Source of the DNA: Sporosarcina sp. NCCP-2716
Lineage (GTDB): Bacteria > Bacillota > Bacilli > Bacillales_A > Planococcaceae
Length of the DNA stretch: 64,000 nt
Assembly (NCBI RefSeq): GCF_023707985.1
Contig: NZ_BRCF01000001.1
Span: forward strand, 493,967-557,966
Reading direction: 5' to 3'
The notes under the pieces were generated by a model, which searched no databases, had not been told where the DNA came from, and worked only from the letters and a program-made list of their open reading frames with translations. The translations under genes were made by a program, and so were the position numbers. Every line of letters starts with the position of its first letter. Position 1 is the stretch's first letter. Positions 20,721 through 31,531 of the stretch are shown here, piece after piece.

Positions 20721-21395
20721 ATGGAAATGACGACAGTCGCAAAAATGATCGATCATACGCTGCTGAAAGCGGATGCAACAAAAGAACAAATCATCGCACT
20801 GTGCAAAGAAGCGAAGGACTATTCATTCGCCTCCGTGTGCATAAACCCTGCTTGGGTGGAGACGGCAGCCCGGGAACTCCAAGGCACCGACGTCAAGACA
20901 TGCACGGTCATCGGCTTCCCGCTCGGCGCATCCACGTCAGCTGTGAAGGCATTCGAAACGAAGGATGCCATTGCGAACGGGGCCGGCGAAATCGACATGG
21001 TCATCAACATCGGGGCATTGAAAAGCGGTGACACGGATACGGTCCGGCGTGACATCGAAGCGGTCGTGGAAGCTGCCGGCGGCAACGCTGCCGTGAAAGT
21101 CATCATTGAAACATCTCTGCTGACAGACGAAGAGAAACGGGCGGCATGTGAATGTGCAGTCAATGCAAAAGCCGATTTCGTCAAAACGTCGACCGGTTTC
21201 TCGACAGGCGGAGCGACAAAGGAAGATGTGAAATTGATGCGCGCAGTGGTAGGTCCAGCAATGGGCGTGAAAGCATCCGGAGGCGTCCGCAGCCTCGAAG
21301 ATCTGAAGATGATGAAAGAAGCCGGTGCCACCCGGATCGGTGCAAGTTCCGGCGTATCGATCATGGAAGGCCTGCAGGCAGATAGTGATTATTGA
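20721..21395 (+). CDS. deoC: Deoxyribose-phosphate aldolase
   Basis: Splits 2-deoxyribose 5-phosphate into glyceraldehyde 3-phosphate and acetaldehyde. The 224-residue TIM barrel shows [14 protein letters not shown] at the start, the Schiff-base lysine in [14 protein letters not shown] and the proton-relay lysine in [17 protein letters not shown] sits 8 bases before the ATG at 20721, favouring it over the ATG at 20715. No phosphopentomutase or nucleoside phosphorylase is next to it. B. subtilis has no deoC at this point in the order, so this is a local insertion or lineage feature. Confidence 0.94.
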   Translation: MEMTTVAKMIDHTLLKADATKEQIIALCKEAKDYSFASVCINPAWVETAARELQGTDVKTCTVIGFPLGASTSAVKAFETKDAIANGAGEIDMVINIGALKSGDTDTVRRDIEAVVEAAGGNAAVKVIIETSLLTDEEKRAACECAVNAKADFVKTSTGFSTGGATKEDVKLMRAVVGPAMGVKASGGVRSLEDLKMMKEAGATRIGASSGVSIMEGLQADSDY

Positions 21396-21409
21396 TTTCT
21401 AGTTTTTTA

Positions 21410-21438
21410 TTGACTGTCTTAAAATTATAGGATATAAT
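21410..21438 (+). promoter_or_regulatory. Strong SigA promoter of rpsU
   Basis: TTGACT, 17-base spacer, TATAAT. Transcription should start near 21445, immediately before a hairpin (21447-21465). Confidence 0.88.
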
Positions 21439-21446
21439 TTTTGAGT

Positions 21447-21465
21447 ACATAGCAGTGTGCTATGT
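21447..21465 (+). promoter_or_regulatory. 5'-end hairpin of the rpsU mRNA
   Basis: ACATAGCA-GTG-TGCTATGT, a perfect 8-bp stem with a three-base loop, lying at or within two bases of the predicted transcript 5' end. Such hairpins often shield mRNA from 5'-end decay; an autoregulatory role for S21 is also possible. Confidence 0.6.
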
Positions 21466-21495
21466 TCGAAGTGTGTTCGGAGGGAGGGACAAGAG

Positions 21496-21669
21496 ATGAC
21501 TAAAACAACTGTTCGTAAGAACGAATCACTTGAAGATGCTCTTCGCCGCTTCAAACGTACTGTATCCAAGAGCGGTACGATTCAGGACGTAAGAAAGCAT
21601 GAGTTTTATGAGAAGCCAAGTGTAAAGCGTAAAAAGAAATCCGAAGCTGCTCGTAAACGCAAATTCTGA
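21496..21669 (+). CDS. rpsU: 30S ribosomal protein S21
   Basis: Small basic ribosomal protein of 57 residues starting [20 protein letters not shown] and ending in the [14 protein letters not shown] tail. A long purine ribosome site (GGAGGGAGGGAC) precedes the ATG. It is monocistronic: its own promoter is upstream and a perfect terminator is downstream. The yqeY gene that follows rpsU in B. subtilis is not here. Confidence 0.97.
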   Translation: MTKTTVRKNESLEDALRRFKRTVSKSGTIQDVRKHEFYEKPSVKRKKKSEAARKRKF

Positions 21670-21720
21670 TTAACTCCCATATTGATTGCCTTGTGCAACG
21701 TTAACCCAGTAAAATGCGCG

Positions 21721-21757
21721 TAAGCCGGAAAACCGATCAGGTTTTCCGGCTTATTTT
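21721..21757 (+). terminator. Terminator after rpsU
   Basis: TAAGCCGGAAAACC-GATC-GGTTTTCCGGCTTA type perfect stem followed by TTTTCAT. Confidence 0.92.
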
Positions 21758-21805
21758 CATATGTCCGGGAAGTGACAGGTGTCTATCGGAAAACTTTCAG
21801 GTGAA

Positions 21806-21831
21806 TGAAACTTTCGTGTGTTTCATCCGTA
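21806..21831 (+). promoter_or_regulatory. SigW-type (ECF) promoter of nfeD-floA operon
   Basis: TGAAAC (21806-21811), exactly 16 bases, then CGTA (21828-21831). This is the full SigW consensus, and the orthologous yqeZ-yqfA-yqfB operon of B. subtilis is SigW controlled, so sequence and context agree. Confidence 0.85.
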
Positions 21832-21884
21832 GAATAGGTATACTTTGAAGAGACAAACTTATATTCAAGAAAGCAGGTGATAGT

Positions 21885-23222
21885 TTGCAGAAGCTCATGC
21901 GGGTAATTCTGCTTCTGACTCTGACTGTTTCCGTCCTGGCTGTTCCGCTCGCCGGCATAACCTCTGCAGCAAGTGGAACCGTTTACAAAGTCCCTGTCCA
22001 TGGCGAAGTTGAAAAAGGGCTATACGCCTTCCTGCAGCGCTCCTTCTCGGAAGCGGCTGATGAGGGTGCGGATGCCATTATCCTGGACATCAATACGCCG
22101 GGCGGCTTCGTGGACACGGCGGGTGAGATCGCAAAGCTGATGGATGAGACTAAGATTCCGATCATCGCCTATGTGAACAAACGGGCTATGTCGGCAGGTG
22201 CGTTCCTCGCGCTGCATGCCGATAAGATCTACATGGCGCCGAATTCGAAGATGGGTGCCTCCGCGGTGATCGATTCCGCAGGCAATGCAGCCGACACGAA
22301 AGCGCAGAGTTCCTGGTCCGCTGACATGATGAACGCAGCGGAATCCCAAGGCAGGGACCCGAAATACGCTCTGGCCATGGCCGATCCGGATGTCGATGTG
22401 AAAGAATATCGGGCCGGCAAGGGAAAATTGCTGACGCTGACGAACAAGGAAGCCGAGTCGGTCGGTTACAGCGAAGGGACTGCCGCCGATTATGCCGCCC
22501 TTCTAAGCGAAATCGACATGCAAGGGGCCGATGTCATCACCTCCGCACCGACTGTCAGCGAAAAGATCGCACGCTTCATCACAAACCCGGTAGTCGTGCC
22601 GATACTGCTGTCGCTCGCAGGTCTCGGGCTCGTAGTGGAACTGTATTCCCCTGGGTTCGGGGTTGCAGGGACGATGGGGCTTTCCGCGCTGCTGCTCTTT
22701 TTCTACGGGCACATGATCGCCGGCCTCGCAGGCTATGAGGCGCTGCTGCTGTTCCTTCTCGGGGCGGGGCTGATCGTCGCTGAGATTTTCCTTCCGCACG
22801 GGATCGCGGGCATCCTCGGTGCCGTCGCGGTCACTGCCAGTATCATCCTGGCAGGTGCAAATCCGATGTATATGGCAATTTCAGTGCTTATTGCACTGGC
22901 GGTAGCAATTATGGGGATGGTGGTAATCATGAAGTTCTTCGGCAAACGGCTGCACCTTCTCAACAAGGTCGTCCTCATGGATGCGACAGATACGGAAAGC
23001 GGTTACGTATCGAATGTGAACCATGTGGACTGGATCGGGAAGACTGGCACCACGCTGACCGCTCTGCGGCCGTCGGGTGCCATAGAGATGGATGGCGAAC
23101 GGATCGATGTCGTTTCGGAAGGAAGCTACATCGACAAAGGAAAGCATGTTAAGATAGTGAAAGTGGAAGGATCCCGGACAGTTGTCAGGGAACTTCGAGA
23201 AATGGAGGGAAATGACCAATGA
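21885..23222 (+). CDS. nfeD: NfeD1b-type membrane serine protease
   Basis: ClpP-class membrane protease partner of flotillin; protects against membrane-active antimicrobials. The 445 residues comprise a signal peptide (about 1-30), a ClpP-like domain with [14 protein letters not shown] and the nucleophile Ser in [11 protein letters not shown], four or five membrane helices (about residues 225-345) and a C-terminal NfeD OB-fold domain. TTG start after GCAGGTGATAG; an ATG four codons on is possible. Overlaps floA by four bases. Equivalent to yqeZ. Confidence 0.92.
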   Translation: MQKLMRVILLLTLTVSVLAVPLAGITSAASGTVYKVPVHGEVEKGLYAFLQRSFSEAADEGADAIILDINTPGGFVDTAGEIAKLMDETKIPIIAYVNKRAMSAGAFLALHADKIYMAPNSKMGASAVIDSAGNAADTKAQSSWSADMMNAAESQGRDPKYALAMADPDVDVKEYRAGKGKLLTLTNKEAESVGYSEGTAADYAALLSEIDMQGADVITSAPTVSEKIARFITNPVVVPILLSLAGLGLVVELYSPGFGVAGTMGLSALLLFFYGHMIAGLAGYEALLLFLLGAGLIVAEIFLPHGIAGILGAVAVTASIILAGANPMYMAISVLIALAVAIMGMVVIMKFFGKRLHLLNKVVLMDATDTESGYVSNVNHVDWIGKTGTTLTALRPSGAIEMDGERIDVVSEGSYIDKGKHVKIVKVEGSRTVVRELREMEGNDQ

Positions 23223-24223
23223 TCAATGGAAGTCTAATCGGGCTGGTCGTCATCGTCGTCGCGGCGATCATCATCCTATCAGTATTCTTCACCTTCGTAC
23301 CCGTCGCACTGTGGATTTCCGCAATGGCTGCAGGAGTGCGAGTCAGTATTTTCACCCTCGTCGGAATGCGGCTCCGCCGCGTAATCCCGAGCCGGGTCGT
23401 CAACCCGCTCATCAAGGCCCACAAAGCCGGAGTGGATGTAACGATCAACCAGCTGGAGAGCCATTACCTCGCGGGCGGTAACGTCGACCGCGTCGTCAAT
23501 GCTCTCATCGCTGCGCAGCGTGCCAACATCGAGCTTACATTCGAACGGGCGGCTGCAATCGACCTCGCAGGACGGGATGTCCTGGAAGCGGTGCAGATGT
23601 CCGTCAACCCGAAAGTGATTGAGACTCCATTCATCGCAGGTGTTGCGATGAACGGTATCGAAGTGAAAGCGAAAGCAAGGATCACAGTACGTGCGAACAT
23701 CGACCGCCTCGTCGGGGGCGCAGGGGAAGAAACGATCGTAGCGCGTGTCGGCGAAGGGATCGTCTCGACGATCGGTTCGTCTGTGGATCACGCGAAAGTA
23801 TTGGAAAATCCGGACCTGATCTCCCAGACGGTCCTGACGAAAGGTCTCGATTCCGGAACGGCATTCGAAATCCTGTCTATCGACATCGCGGATGTTGACG
23901 TCGGCAAAAACATCGGTGCGGAACTTCAGACGGAACAGGCCATGGCGGATAAGAATATCGCCCAGGCGAAAGCCGAGGAGCGCCGCGCGATGGCGGTTGC
24001 GAACGAACAGGAAATGAGCGCCAAAGTTGTCGAGATGCGTTCGAAAGTCGTGGAAGCCGAGGCGGAAGTGCCGATGGCGATGGCCGAAGCGCTCCGCAGC
24101 GGAAATATCGGAGTCATGGATTACATGAACTACAAAAACCTGCAGGCCGATACAGGCATGAGAGATTCCATCGGGAAAATCAGCGGCACCGGCAAGCAAG
24201 ATGATAAGCCGAAGAAGCCTTAA
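23219..24223 (+). CDS. floA: Flotillin-like protein FloA
   Basis: Membrane scaffold protein that organises lipid microdomains. The 334-residue product has an N-terminal membrane hairpin (about residues 4-45), the SPFH/PHB region with [20 protein letters not shown] and a C-terminal Ala/Glu-rich coiled coil ([16 protein letters not shown] region). GGAGGGAAATGACC precedes the ATG, which overlaps the nfeD stop. Equivalent to yqfA. Confidence 0.96.
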   Translation: MINGSLIGLVVIVVAAIIILSVFFTFVPVALWISAMAAGVRVSIFTLVGMRLRRVIPSRVVNPLIKAHKAGVDVTINQLESHYLAGGNVDRVVNALIAAQRANIELTFERAAAIDLAGRDVLEAVQMSVNPKVIETPFIAGVAMNGIEVKAKARITVRANIDRLVGGAGEETIVARVGEGIVSTIGSSVDHAKVLENPDLISQTVLTKGLDSGTAFEILSIDIADVDVGKNIGAELQTEQAMADKNIAQAKAEERRAMAVANEQEMSAKVVEMRSKVVEAEAEVPMAMAEALRSGNIGVMDYMNYKNLQADTGMRDSIGKISGTGKQDDKPKKP

Positions 24224-24262
24224 TAGCAGCAAGCTGCAACTTCCCGGAAAGGGGATGCGCTG

Positions 24263-24781
24263 ATGGAACAAATAATTATCTTGATCGTGATCGGGCTTAT
24301 CAGTACGCTGTTCGGCAAAAAAGGGAAAGGCGGGCCGGAAGACGGCAAGCCGCAGCGGCAAGCACCGCAGCGGCAGCCTGAATCGCGCCCTGCTCCCGTA
24401 GAGCCGAGAAGATCGGCGCCGGCTGAGCAAACGGATCCGTTCAAGCGTCTGAAGGAGATCACCGGTGATATCTACCGGGAAATCCAGGAAGAACAGCGAA
24501 AACCTGCTGGGCAGCCGGCAGCTGCCAGACCTGAAGTCATCCTGCAGGCCCCGCCTGCAAAAGCGCCGGTCCGGCAGCCTGTTGAAAGGAAAGCCGAGCA
24601 ACCTGCACGCCGCAGCAGCCGGGAACCGTCGTCCAGAAGCGGCAGGCTGTCCGCGCACAATCCGGAGTCGGCTGTGCGTGAACAGAAAACCGATACCGCC
24701 ATCGACATTACGGATGAGCAGGATATTCTGAAAGGCATCATCTTCTCGGAAGTCCTCGGTCCTCCAAAATCGAAACAGTGA
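24263..24781 (+). CDS. Third gene of nfeD-floA operon, proline-rich linker protein
   Basis: A 172-residue protein of unknown function. It begins with one short membrane helix (MEQIIILIVIGLISTLFG), followed by about 120 low-complexity residues rich in Pro, Gln, Arg, Ala and Glu, and ends with an ordered acidic segment DEQDILKGIIFSEVLGPPK that looks like the conserved part. Position matches yqfB, the third gene of the SigW operon in B. subtilis, but I cannot confirm homology. GGAAAGGGGATGCGC is the ribosome site. It may tether a partner to the floA membrane domain; that is speculation. Confidence 0.75.
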   Translation: MEQIIILIVIGLISTLFGKKGKGGPEDGKPQRQAPQRQPESRPAPVEPRRSAPAEQTDPFKRLKEITGDIYREIQEEQRKPAGQPAAARPEVILQAPPAKAPVRQPVERKAEQPARRSSREPSSRSGRLSAHNPESAVREQKTDTAIDITDEQDILKGIIFSEVLGPPKSKQ

Positions 24782-24790
24782 TCCCGCTGT

Positions 24791-24819
24791 GCATTGACCC
24801 CCTACGCCAAGCATACGAT
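24791..24819 (+). promoter_or_regulatory. Possible SigE promoter of yqfC-yqfD
   Basis: CATACGAT (24812-24819) resembles the SigE -10 (CATACAAT) and GCATTGA lies 14 bases before it. yqfC and yqfD are known SigE-type sporulation genes. An inverted repeat GACCCCCTA...TAGGGGGTC (24796-24833) brackets the -10, and its right arm doubles as the yqfC ribosome site. Confidence 0.4.
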
Positions 24820-24839
24820 TGGTATAGGGGGTCAATTCG

Positions 24840-25091
24840 TTGAGAAAACTATTTGAAATGGGATCTTTCCTGTCGATTGAAGACTGGTCAACGTTGAAAT
24901 TGCTTGGCGGTTACGAACTCGTCCGGATAACTCCGGACAGTGTCCTTCTCCGGAAAGAAGGCTTTGAAATCGAATTGCACGGCACAGGGTTCGAATTCGA
25001 TATGCTCCTTGAAAATTCAGCGCTCCTGTCATTTACGGAACTGCAAGAGCTCCGTATCGTGAAACAGCGGGCGGACGGAGCCCTCTCATGA
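24840..25091 (+). CDS. yqfC: Sporulation protein YqfC
   Basis: An 83-residue protein made mostly of beta-prone segments (GYELVRITPDSVLLRKEGFE) without membrane helices. It matches the YqfC family in length and in being directly ahead of yqfD. TTG start after TAGGGGGTCAATTCG. The last codons overlap yqfD (ATGA). Role in the mother cell during sporulation is inferred from the family; the molecular function is unknown. Confidence 0.8.
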   Translation: MRKLFEMGSFLSIEDWSTLKLLGGYELVRITPDSVLLRKEGFEIELHGTGFEFDMLLENSALLSFTELQELRIVKQRADGALS

Positions 25092-26191
25092 AACGCCGGC
25101 TGTATGACGTCGAACTGAGCGGCTCCGGGAATGGCGAGGGGTTCATCAATGAAATGATCCGGCAAAAGAAAAAAGTATCCCGGCTGGAATATATGGAGGA
25201 TGCCATCTGGTTCCGGACAGACCGGCAGGGAATCCGCTACATCCGCGCGAACAGACGCCGCAGCCGGCTGAAAGTCCATCTGGTCAGGCTGGAGGACGGC
25301 TCCCCGTCAGAGCGGCTGTTCCGCTCCTGGAGTCTGCTGCTCTTCGGGATCATCCCATTTGCCGCCTCGCTGTTCCTCTGGCAGGTGACGGTCGACGCCG
25401 AGCATCCCGAAGTGGCCTCGAAGGTGCAGCAGGCGCTGACGAGCTCGTCAGTCGTCCCGATGCGCCTGCTGCAGCAGCTGCCGGACGAGGGGACCCTGCG
25501 CACGCAAATCATGGCAGCCGAGCCGGAGCTGTCCTGGGTTCGGTTCGAGAAGAACGGCGCGACGCTGAACGTCATCCCGATGCTGTCCCCGAAAACGGCG
25601 AAGAATACGGGCAGCCGCGGAGAACCCGGCGAACTCGCTGCTCGGACAGGAGGCGTGATCACCAGGTTCCAGCTGGCGAGCGGCGAACCTGCCGCCCGTA
25701 GGAACCAGACAGTGAAGAAAGGGGATCTCCTGGCGACAGGTGTTCTCGTCCAGGGGGATAAGACCGCTGTGGTCGGTGCGGAAGGCGCAGTATTTGCTGA
25801 TTATTGGCTGGAATACCGGTTCTCTCTGCCCCGGACCGTCCAGTACCGGAGCGTCGGAGAAACGGAAATCACAGTCGAATGGCAGTTCCCATGGCAGAAA
25901 AAAGGACAATCAGGCCGGCCTTTCTGGAAAATCGTGCAATGGGATGAGCGGACGGAACACCCGCTGAAAGAAGTGACACTGGAAAAAGGCATGGAAGAGT
26001 CATTCATCGTCCCGCTGCTCAAATATAAACTGCTGTCGGAAACATCCTTCGAGAAAGAGATCAAAGATGAAAACATTTTACAGGTGACGTTTGACAGTGA
26101 TAAAGTAACAGGGACTGTACTTTTTTTGATCAATGAAAATATTGCGGTGAAAAGACCAATATCCCAACCCAAGGGGGAGACGATTGATTGA
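25088..26191 (+). CDS. yqfD: Sporulation protein YqfD
   Basis: A 367-residue membrane protein with an N-terminal soluble part (about 1-75), one membrane helix (LLLFGIIPFAASLFLWQVTV, about 79-98) and a long outer domain containing TGGVITRFQLASGEPAARR and KKGDLLATGVLV, which fit the YqfD family. It overlaps yqfC in front and phoH behind by four bases each, so the sporulation genes are locked into the same run as phoH. Confidence 0.88.
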   Translation: MKRRLYDVELSGSGNGEGFINEMIRQKKKVSRLEYMEDAIWFRTDRQGIRYIRANRRRSRLKVHLVRLEDGSPSERLFRSWSLLLFGIIPFAASLFLWQVTVDAEHPEVASKVQQALTSSSVVPMRLLQQLPDEGTLRTQIMAAEPELSWVRFEKNGATLNVIPMLSPKTAKNTGSRGEPGELAARTGGVITRFQLASGEPAARRNQTVKKGDLLATGVLVQGDKTAVVGAEGAVFADYWLEYRFSLPRTVQYRSVGETEITVEWQFPWQKKGQSGRPFWKIVQWDERTEHPLKEVTLEKGMEESFIVPLLKYKLLSETSFEKEIKDENILQVTFDSDKVTGTVLFLINENIAVKRPISQPKGETID

Positions 26192-27144
26192 GCGAACAAA
26201 CTCTGCAGCTGCACCTAGAAGATCCAAACGAAGCCATCATGCTGCTCGGCATTTCAGATCAGAACATCAAGCTGATTGAAGAACAGCTTGCCGTATCGGT
26301 CCTGACCCGGGGAGAGGACATCTCCCTGAGAGGCTCCGAAGAAGGCACGGCTGCCGCCAAGCAGCTGCTGGAACAATTGCTGAAAGTCATCCGGAAAGGC
26401 ATCCAGATCAACCAGCGGGACGTCGCTACGGCACTTGAGATGGTGACTAACGGGACAGTGGAGTATTTTGCGGAATTGTATGACGCGGAAATCGCCCGGA
26501 ACAGCAAAGGGAAAGTCATCCGGGCGAAGACGATCGGCCAGCGGGAATACGTCCAGGCGATCCGCCAGAATGACCTGACGTTCTGCATCGGCCCTGCCGG
26601 CACAGGAAAGACGTACTTAGCGGTCGTCCTTGCCGTCCATGCCATGAAGACGGGGGCATCCAAACGGATCATCCTGACGCGTCCTGCCGTGGAAGCTGGC
26701 GAAAGTCTCGGCTTCCTCCCGGGTGACTTGAAAGAGAAAGTCGATCCGTACTTGCGGCCGCTGTACGATGCGCTGCATGACATGCTTGGTGCGGAGCATA
26801 CGGAGCGCCTTATCGAACGGGGCGCCATCGAAATCGCTCCGCTTGCGTACATGCGGGGGCGGACGCTCGATGATGCGTTCGTCATCCTGGACGAAGCCCA
26901 GAATACGACACATGCGCAGATGAAGATGTTCCTGACGCGGCTCGGGTTCGGGTCGAAGATGGTCATCACAGGCGACAAGACACAGATCGACCTGCCGAAA
27001 GGTGTGAAGTCAGGACTCATCGCGGCAGAATCGATCCTGTCCAAAGTGAAGGAAATCCATTTCCAGTATCTTGAGCCGGCGGATGTCGTCCGTCATCCGA
27101 TCGTCGCTAAGATCATCGATGCATACGAAGAAGAGCAGTCCTGA
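26188..27144 (+). CDS. phoH: PhoH-family ATPase
   Basis: P-loop ATPase with likely RNA-related function; often found beside ybeY. The 318 residues show an N-terminal KH-like part, Walker A GPAGTGKT near residue 136, Walker B FVILDEAQNT and the VITGDKTQIDLP sensor-like motif. TTG start overlapping the yqfD stop, behind AAGGGGGAGACG. A weak GC hairpin follows the stop. Confidence 0.95.
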   Translation: MSEQTLQLHLEDPNEAIMLLGISDQNIKLIEEQLAVSVLTRGEDISLRGSEEGTAAAKQLLEQLLKVIRKGIQINQRDVATALEMVTNGTVEYFAELYDAEIARNSKGKVIRAKTIGQREYVQAIRQNDLTFCIGPAGTGKTYLAVVLAVHAMKTGASKRIILTRPAVEAGESLGFLPGDLKEKVDPYLRPLYDALHDMLGAEHTERLIERGAIEIAPLAYMRGRTLDDAFVILDEAQNTTHAQMKMFLTRLGFGSKMVITGDKTQIDLPKGVKSGLIAAESILSKVKEIHFQYLEPADVVRHPIVAKIIDAYEEEQS

Positions 27145-27214
27145 CCGGGCTGCTCCTTACATATTCCGTTTTTCTACTTTTTGCACTTTTCACGACTGAA
27201 AGGGGATTCAAGGG

Positions 27215-29332
27215 ATGCTGAAGCCGTTGATCCGACTTGTCAAGTCTTTAAAATTCCACGTCACGGCAAGCGTGGTGATCGGTTTAGCCGCCGTCCTGCT
27301 CTTTGTGCTGCTGTTCAACGACGTCAAGCAGGAGACATATGAACTGTCTCCCTTCGAAATCGCTCCGAGCACGATCCGTTCCCTGAAAACCGTGGAGGAC
27401 ACGGAAAAGACAGAGGAAGAGCGGGAGCGGGTGGCGGACGAGCAGCCGCCGGTGTATCAGTTCAACGAAGAGATTGCCACAAACCGGCAGTCGATCGCGA
27501 AATCGCTGTTCGAAGACATCTTGAAAGTGAAGAAGACGAAGCTCGCCAAAGAGGAAGACGCCTCTCCGGCCGACTTGAAACGAGCGGTCTCCGAGATGAA
27601 GGAAAAACAGAAGGAACTGCAGGAAAAAGAACCGGATTTCCATCTGGAGGATTCGGTGCTTGAGAACCTCCTCTTGGAAGATGAAGCGGTCCTCATGACC
27701 ATGCATGACGAATTGGAAGGTATCCTTTCGTCGGAATTATCGAAACCATTCAAAGCGAAAGACCTGTCCGCTGTGCAGTATGACGCCGAGCGGAAGCTGA
27801 GGATGTCGCAGGGGATCCCTGAAAAACAGATCCAGGCGATGATCCAGCTGGTTCGGCCGCTCATCATACCGACGGAAACAGTCAACGAGGAACTGACCGA
27901 ACAGCGCGTCAAACAGGCCCGCGAAAGCATCGAACCGACCCGTATCCTGCAGGGACAAGTCCTTGTCAGGGAAGGCCAGGTGATCGATAAGGAGACTTAC
28001 CGGCAGCTGCAGCTGACTGGGCTGCTGACCAACCAGACCTCCGCCAAGCCGATCGCGGGGCTCATCTGTTTCCTGCTGCTCCTTTCGGGTCTCATCTATG
28101 GCTATTTCATGACGCTCGCCGAGGACAGTGCCGTGCGGAAGAAGTTTCTGATCATCTTCTATGCAGTCCTGTTCCTGACCGTCATCATGATGAAACTCAC
28201 CGGTATCCTGGAGAAGGAATTCGACGTGCAGGTGGCGTTCATCTTCCCGGCCGCCATGGCACCGCTGCTTGTGAAACTGCTGACGAATGACCGGCTGGCA
28301 TTCCTGTCGCTCATAGTCACGGCAGCGCTGAGCGGCCTGATCCTGCAGGAAGGGGTCGCGTCGATCATGCAGATGGAAGTGGTCCTTTACTTCCTGCTGA
28401 GCGGAGTGACTGCCCTGCTCGCGCTCGGTGACAGCGGCAGGCGGACGGCCATCCTTAGGACGAGTCTCGCGACAGCCGGTGTCAATGTACTCTACATTGC
28501 GTTCTACCTGCTCATGACCCAGTCGGCGTATACGCTGTCGGAGATCGCCTTCTATGCGGTGGCCGCCGTCAGTTCCGCCATCCTTTCCGCCGCGCTGACG
28601 ATCGGTCTCCTGCCGTTTTTCGAATCGGTCTTCAATGTCGTGTCGGATATGAGGCTGATCGAACTGTCGAATCCGAACCATCCGCTGCTGAAGAAAGTGC
28701 TCACCGAAACACCGGGCACGTACCACCACAGCGTCATGGTCGCGAACCTAGCGGATGCCGCATGCGAAGCGATCGGTGCCAACGGCCTGCTTGCACGGGT
28801 CGGCAGTTATTATCATGACATCGGGAAAACGGTGCGGCCGATGTACTTCATCGAGAACCAGCATGGGGTGAACCCGCATGATCAGTTGACGCCGGAGGAA
28901 AGCCGGGATATCATTATTGCCCACGCCGCAGACGGAGCCGATATCCTCCTGGCGCACAAAATGCCGTCGCACATTATCGATATTGCCCGCCAGCACCACG
29001 GGACCAGCTTCCTGAAGTTCTTTTTCTACAAAGCGAAGGAACTGGGGCCGGGCGTCCGGGAGGATGATTTCCGCTACAAGGGGCCGAAACCCCAGACGAA
29101 GGAGATTGCTGTCATTTCGATTGCGGACAGCTGTGAAGCGGCAGTCCGCTCCATGAAAGACCCGACGCCTGAAAAGATCTCAGCGCTCGTCGAAGCGATC
29201 GTGAAGGACAAAGTGAATGACGGCCAATTCGACGAATGCGATTTGTCGATGAAAGAAATCCGGAAAGTGGAGCAGGTCATCTGCGAAACACTGAATGGCA
29301 TTTTCCACAGCCGGATCGAATATCCGAAATAA
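27215..29332 (+). CDS. pgpH: 7TM-HD cyclic-di-AMP phosphodiesterase PgpH
   Basis: Membrane phosphodiesterase that degrades c-di-AMP. The 705-residue product has an N-terminal membrane helix (about 15-35), a large extracytoplasmic 7TMR-HDED domain (about 45-270), seven membrane helices (about 275-475) and a cytoplasmic HD domain with [27 protein letters not shown] and ARQHHGTSF. Equivalent to yqfF. AAAGGGGATTCAAGGG precedes the ATG. Confidence 0.95.
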   Translation: MLKPLIRLVKSLKFHVTASVVIGLAAVLLFVLLFNDVKQETYELSPFEIAPSTIRSLKTVEDTEKTEEERERVADEQPPVYQFNEEIATNRQSIAKSLFEDILKVKKTKLAKEEDASPADLKRAVSEMKEKQKELQEKEPDFHLEDSVLENLLLEDEAVLMTMHDELEGILSSELSKPFKAKDLSAVQYDAERKLRMSQGIPEKQIQAMIQLVRPLIIPTETVNEELTEQRVKQARESIEPTRILQGQVLVREGQVIDKETYRQLQLTGLLTNQTSAKPIAGLICFLLLLSGLIYGYFMTLAEDSAVRKKFLIIFYAVLFLTVIMMKLTGILEKEFDVQVAFIFPAAMAPLLVKLLTNDRLAFLSLIVTAALSGLILQEGVASIMQMEVVLYFLLSGVTALLALGDSGRRTAILRTSLATAGVNVLYIAFYLLMTQSAYTLSEIAFYAVAAVSSAILSAALTIGLLPFFESVFNVVSDMRLIELSNPNHPLLKKVLTETPGTYHHSVMVANLADAACEAIGANGLLARVGSYYHDIGKTVRPMYFIENQHGVNPHDQLTPEESRDIIIAHAADGADILLAHKMPSHIIDIARQHHGTSFLKFFFYKAKELGPGVREDDFRYKGPKPQTKEIAVISIADSCEAAVRSMKDPTPEKISALVEAIVKDKVNDGQFDECDLSMKEIRKVEQVICETLNGIFHSRIEYPK

Positions 29333-29354
29333 TAGTTCAGGGAGGAGTGGACGT

Positions 29355-29825
29355 ATGCTTGTCATTGACTTCATCGATGAAACAGAAGGGAAGGGCGCCA
29401 GCGCCGCGCCTCTGATCGAAGAACTGCTGACGTTCGCTGCCGAAGCGGAACAACTCGAAGACGGTACCGAAGTCTCGGTCACTTTCCTCGATGATGCAGC
29501 CATCCGGCACATCAACCGGGAATACCGCGGTAAGGACCAGGCGACGGATGTCATCTCGTTCGCCCTCGAGGAAGAAGGGGAAGGGGAGACCGCAATCCGC
29601 GGCACTGCCGGCATCCCGCGCCACTTGGGCGACCTGCTCATCTCCGTCGAGACGGCGGAGCGGCAGGCGGCGGACTATGGACACAGCGTGGATCGTGAGA
29701 TCGGGTTCCTCGCCCTCCATGGATTCCTTCATCTTCTCGGTTATGACCATATGACCGAAACGGATGAAAAGGAAATGTTCGGCCGCCAAGACGAAATCCT
29801 GGCAGCGTACGGGCTGAACCGGTAA
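29355..29825 (+). CDS. ybeY: Endoribonuclease YbeY
   Basis: Metal-dependent RNase for 16S rRNA maturation and ribosome quality control. The 156-residue protein carries the zinc motif [11 protein letters not shown] near residues 122-132 (H3xH5xH pattern) and [31 protein letters not shown] fixes the ATG at 29355. Lies between pgpH and dgkA, as yqfG does in B. subtilis. Confidence 0.95.
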   Translation: MLVIDFIDETEGKGASAAPLIEELLTFAAEAEQLEDGTEVSVTFLDDAAIRHINREYRGKDQATDVISFALEEEGEGETAIRGTAGIPRHLGDLLISVETAERQAADYGHSVDREIGFLALHGFLHLLGYDHMTETDEKEMFGRQDEILAAYGLNR

Positions 29826-29829
29826 TCTT

Positions 29830-30180
29830 ATGAAACGATATTTCAAGGCGTTCTCTTACGCCTGGTCGGGGATCGTGCACGGCGCGCTGCACGAACGTAA
29901 TGTGAAATCACATATTGCAGCGGCTGCAGCTGTGCTCCTCGCAGGGTGGCTGACCGGTCTCAGCCGGATGGAATGGATGATCATCATCATCCTCATCGGC
30001 CTCATGATCGCTCTCGAGCTGTTGAATGCGGCGGTCGAACGGGCAGTGGACCTGGTGACCGGCGAATTCCATCCGCTCGCAAAACAGGCGAAAGACCTTG
30101 CGGCAGGTGCCGTCCTCGTCTTCGCCATCTCGAGCGCGATCATCGGGGCGCTTATCTTTTTGCCGAAATGGCTGATATAA
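29830..30180 (+). CDS. dgkA: Undecaprenol/diacylglycerol kinase DgkA
   Basis: Small membrane kinase that phosphorylates undecaprenol in Gram-positive bacteria. The 116 residues include an amphipathic start (KAFSYAWSGIVHGALHERN), three membrane helices and the family signature ELLNAAVERAVDLVTGE. It begins four bases after ybeY ends with little ribosome site of its own, pointing to coupled translation. Confidence 0.93.
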   Translation: MKRYFKAFSYAWSGIVHGALHERNVKSHIAAAAAVLLAGWLTGLSRMEWMIIIILIGLMIALELLNAAVERAVDLVTGEFHPLAKQAKDLAAGAVLVFAISSAIIGALIFLPKWLI

Positions 30181-30195
30181 CTGAATGGAGTGTAG

Positions 30196-31501
<1,306 letters not shown>

Positions 31502-31531
31502 TTGTCCGTCAACTGAGTGGAGGCGACTGTC

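Noticed and set aside
23279-24835. 518-codon leftward open frame opposite floA and the next gene
   Set aside because: It is the complement of floA, a firmly identified gene, and comes from high-GC codon bias; its peptide is Arg/His/Phe-rich and like no protein family.
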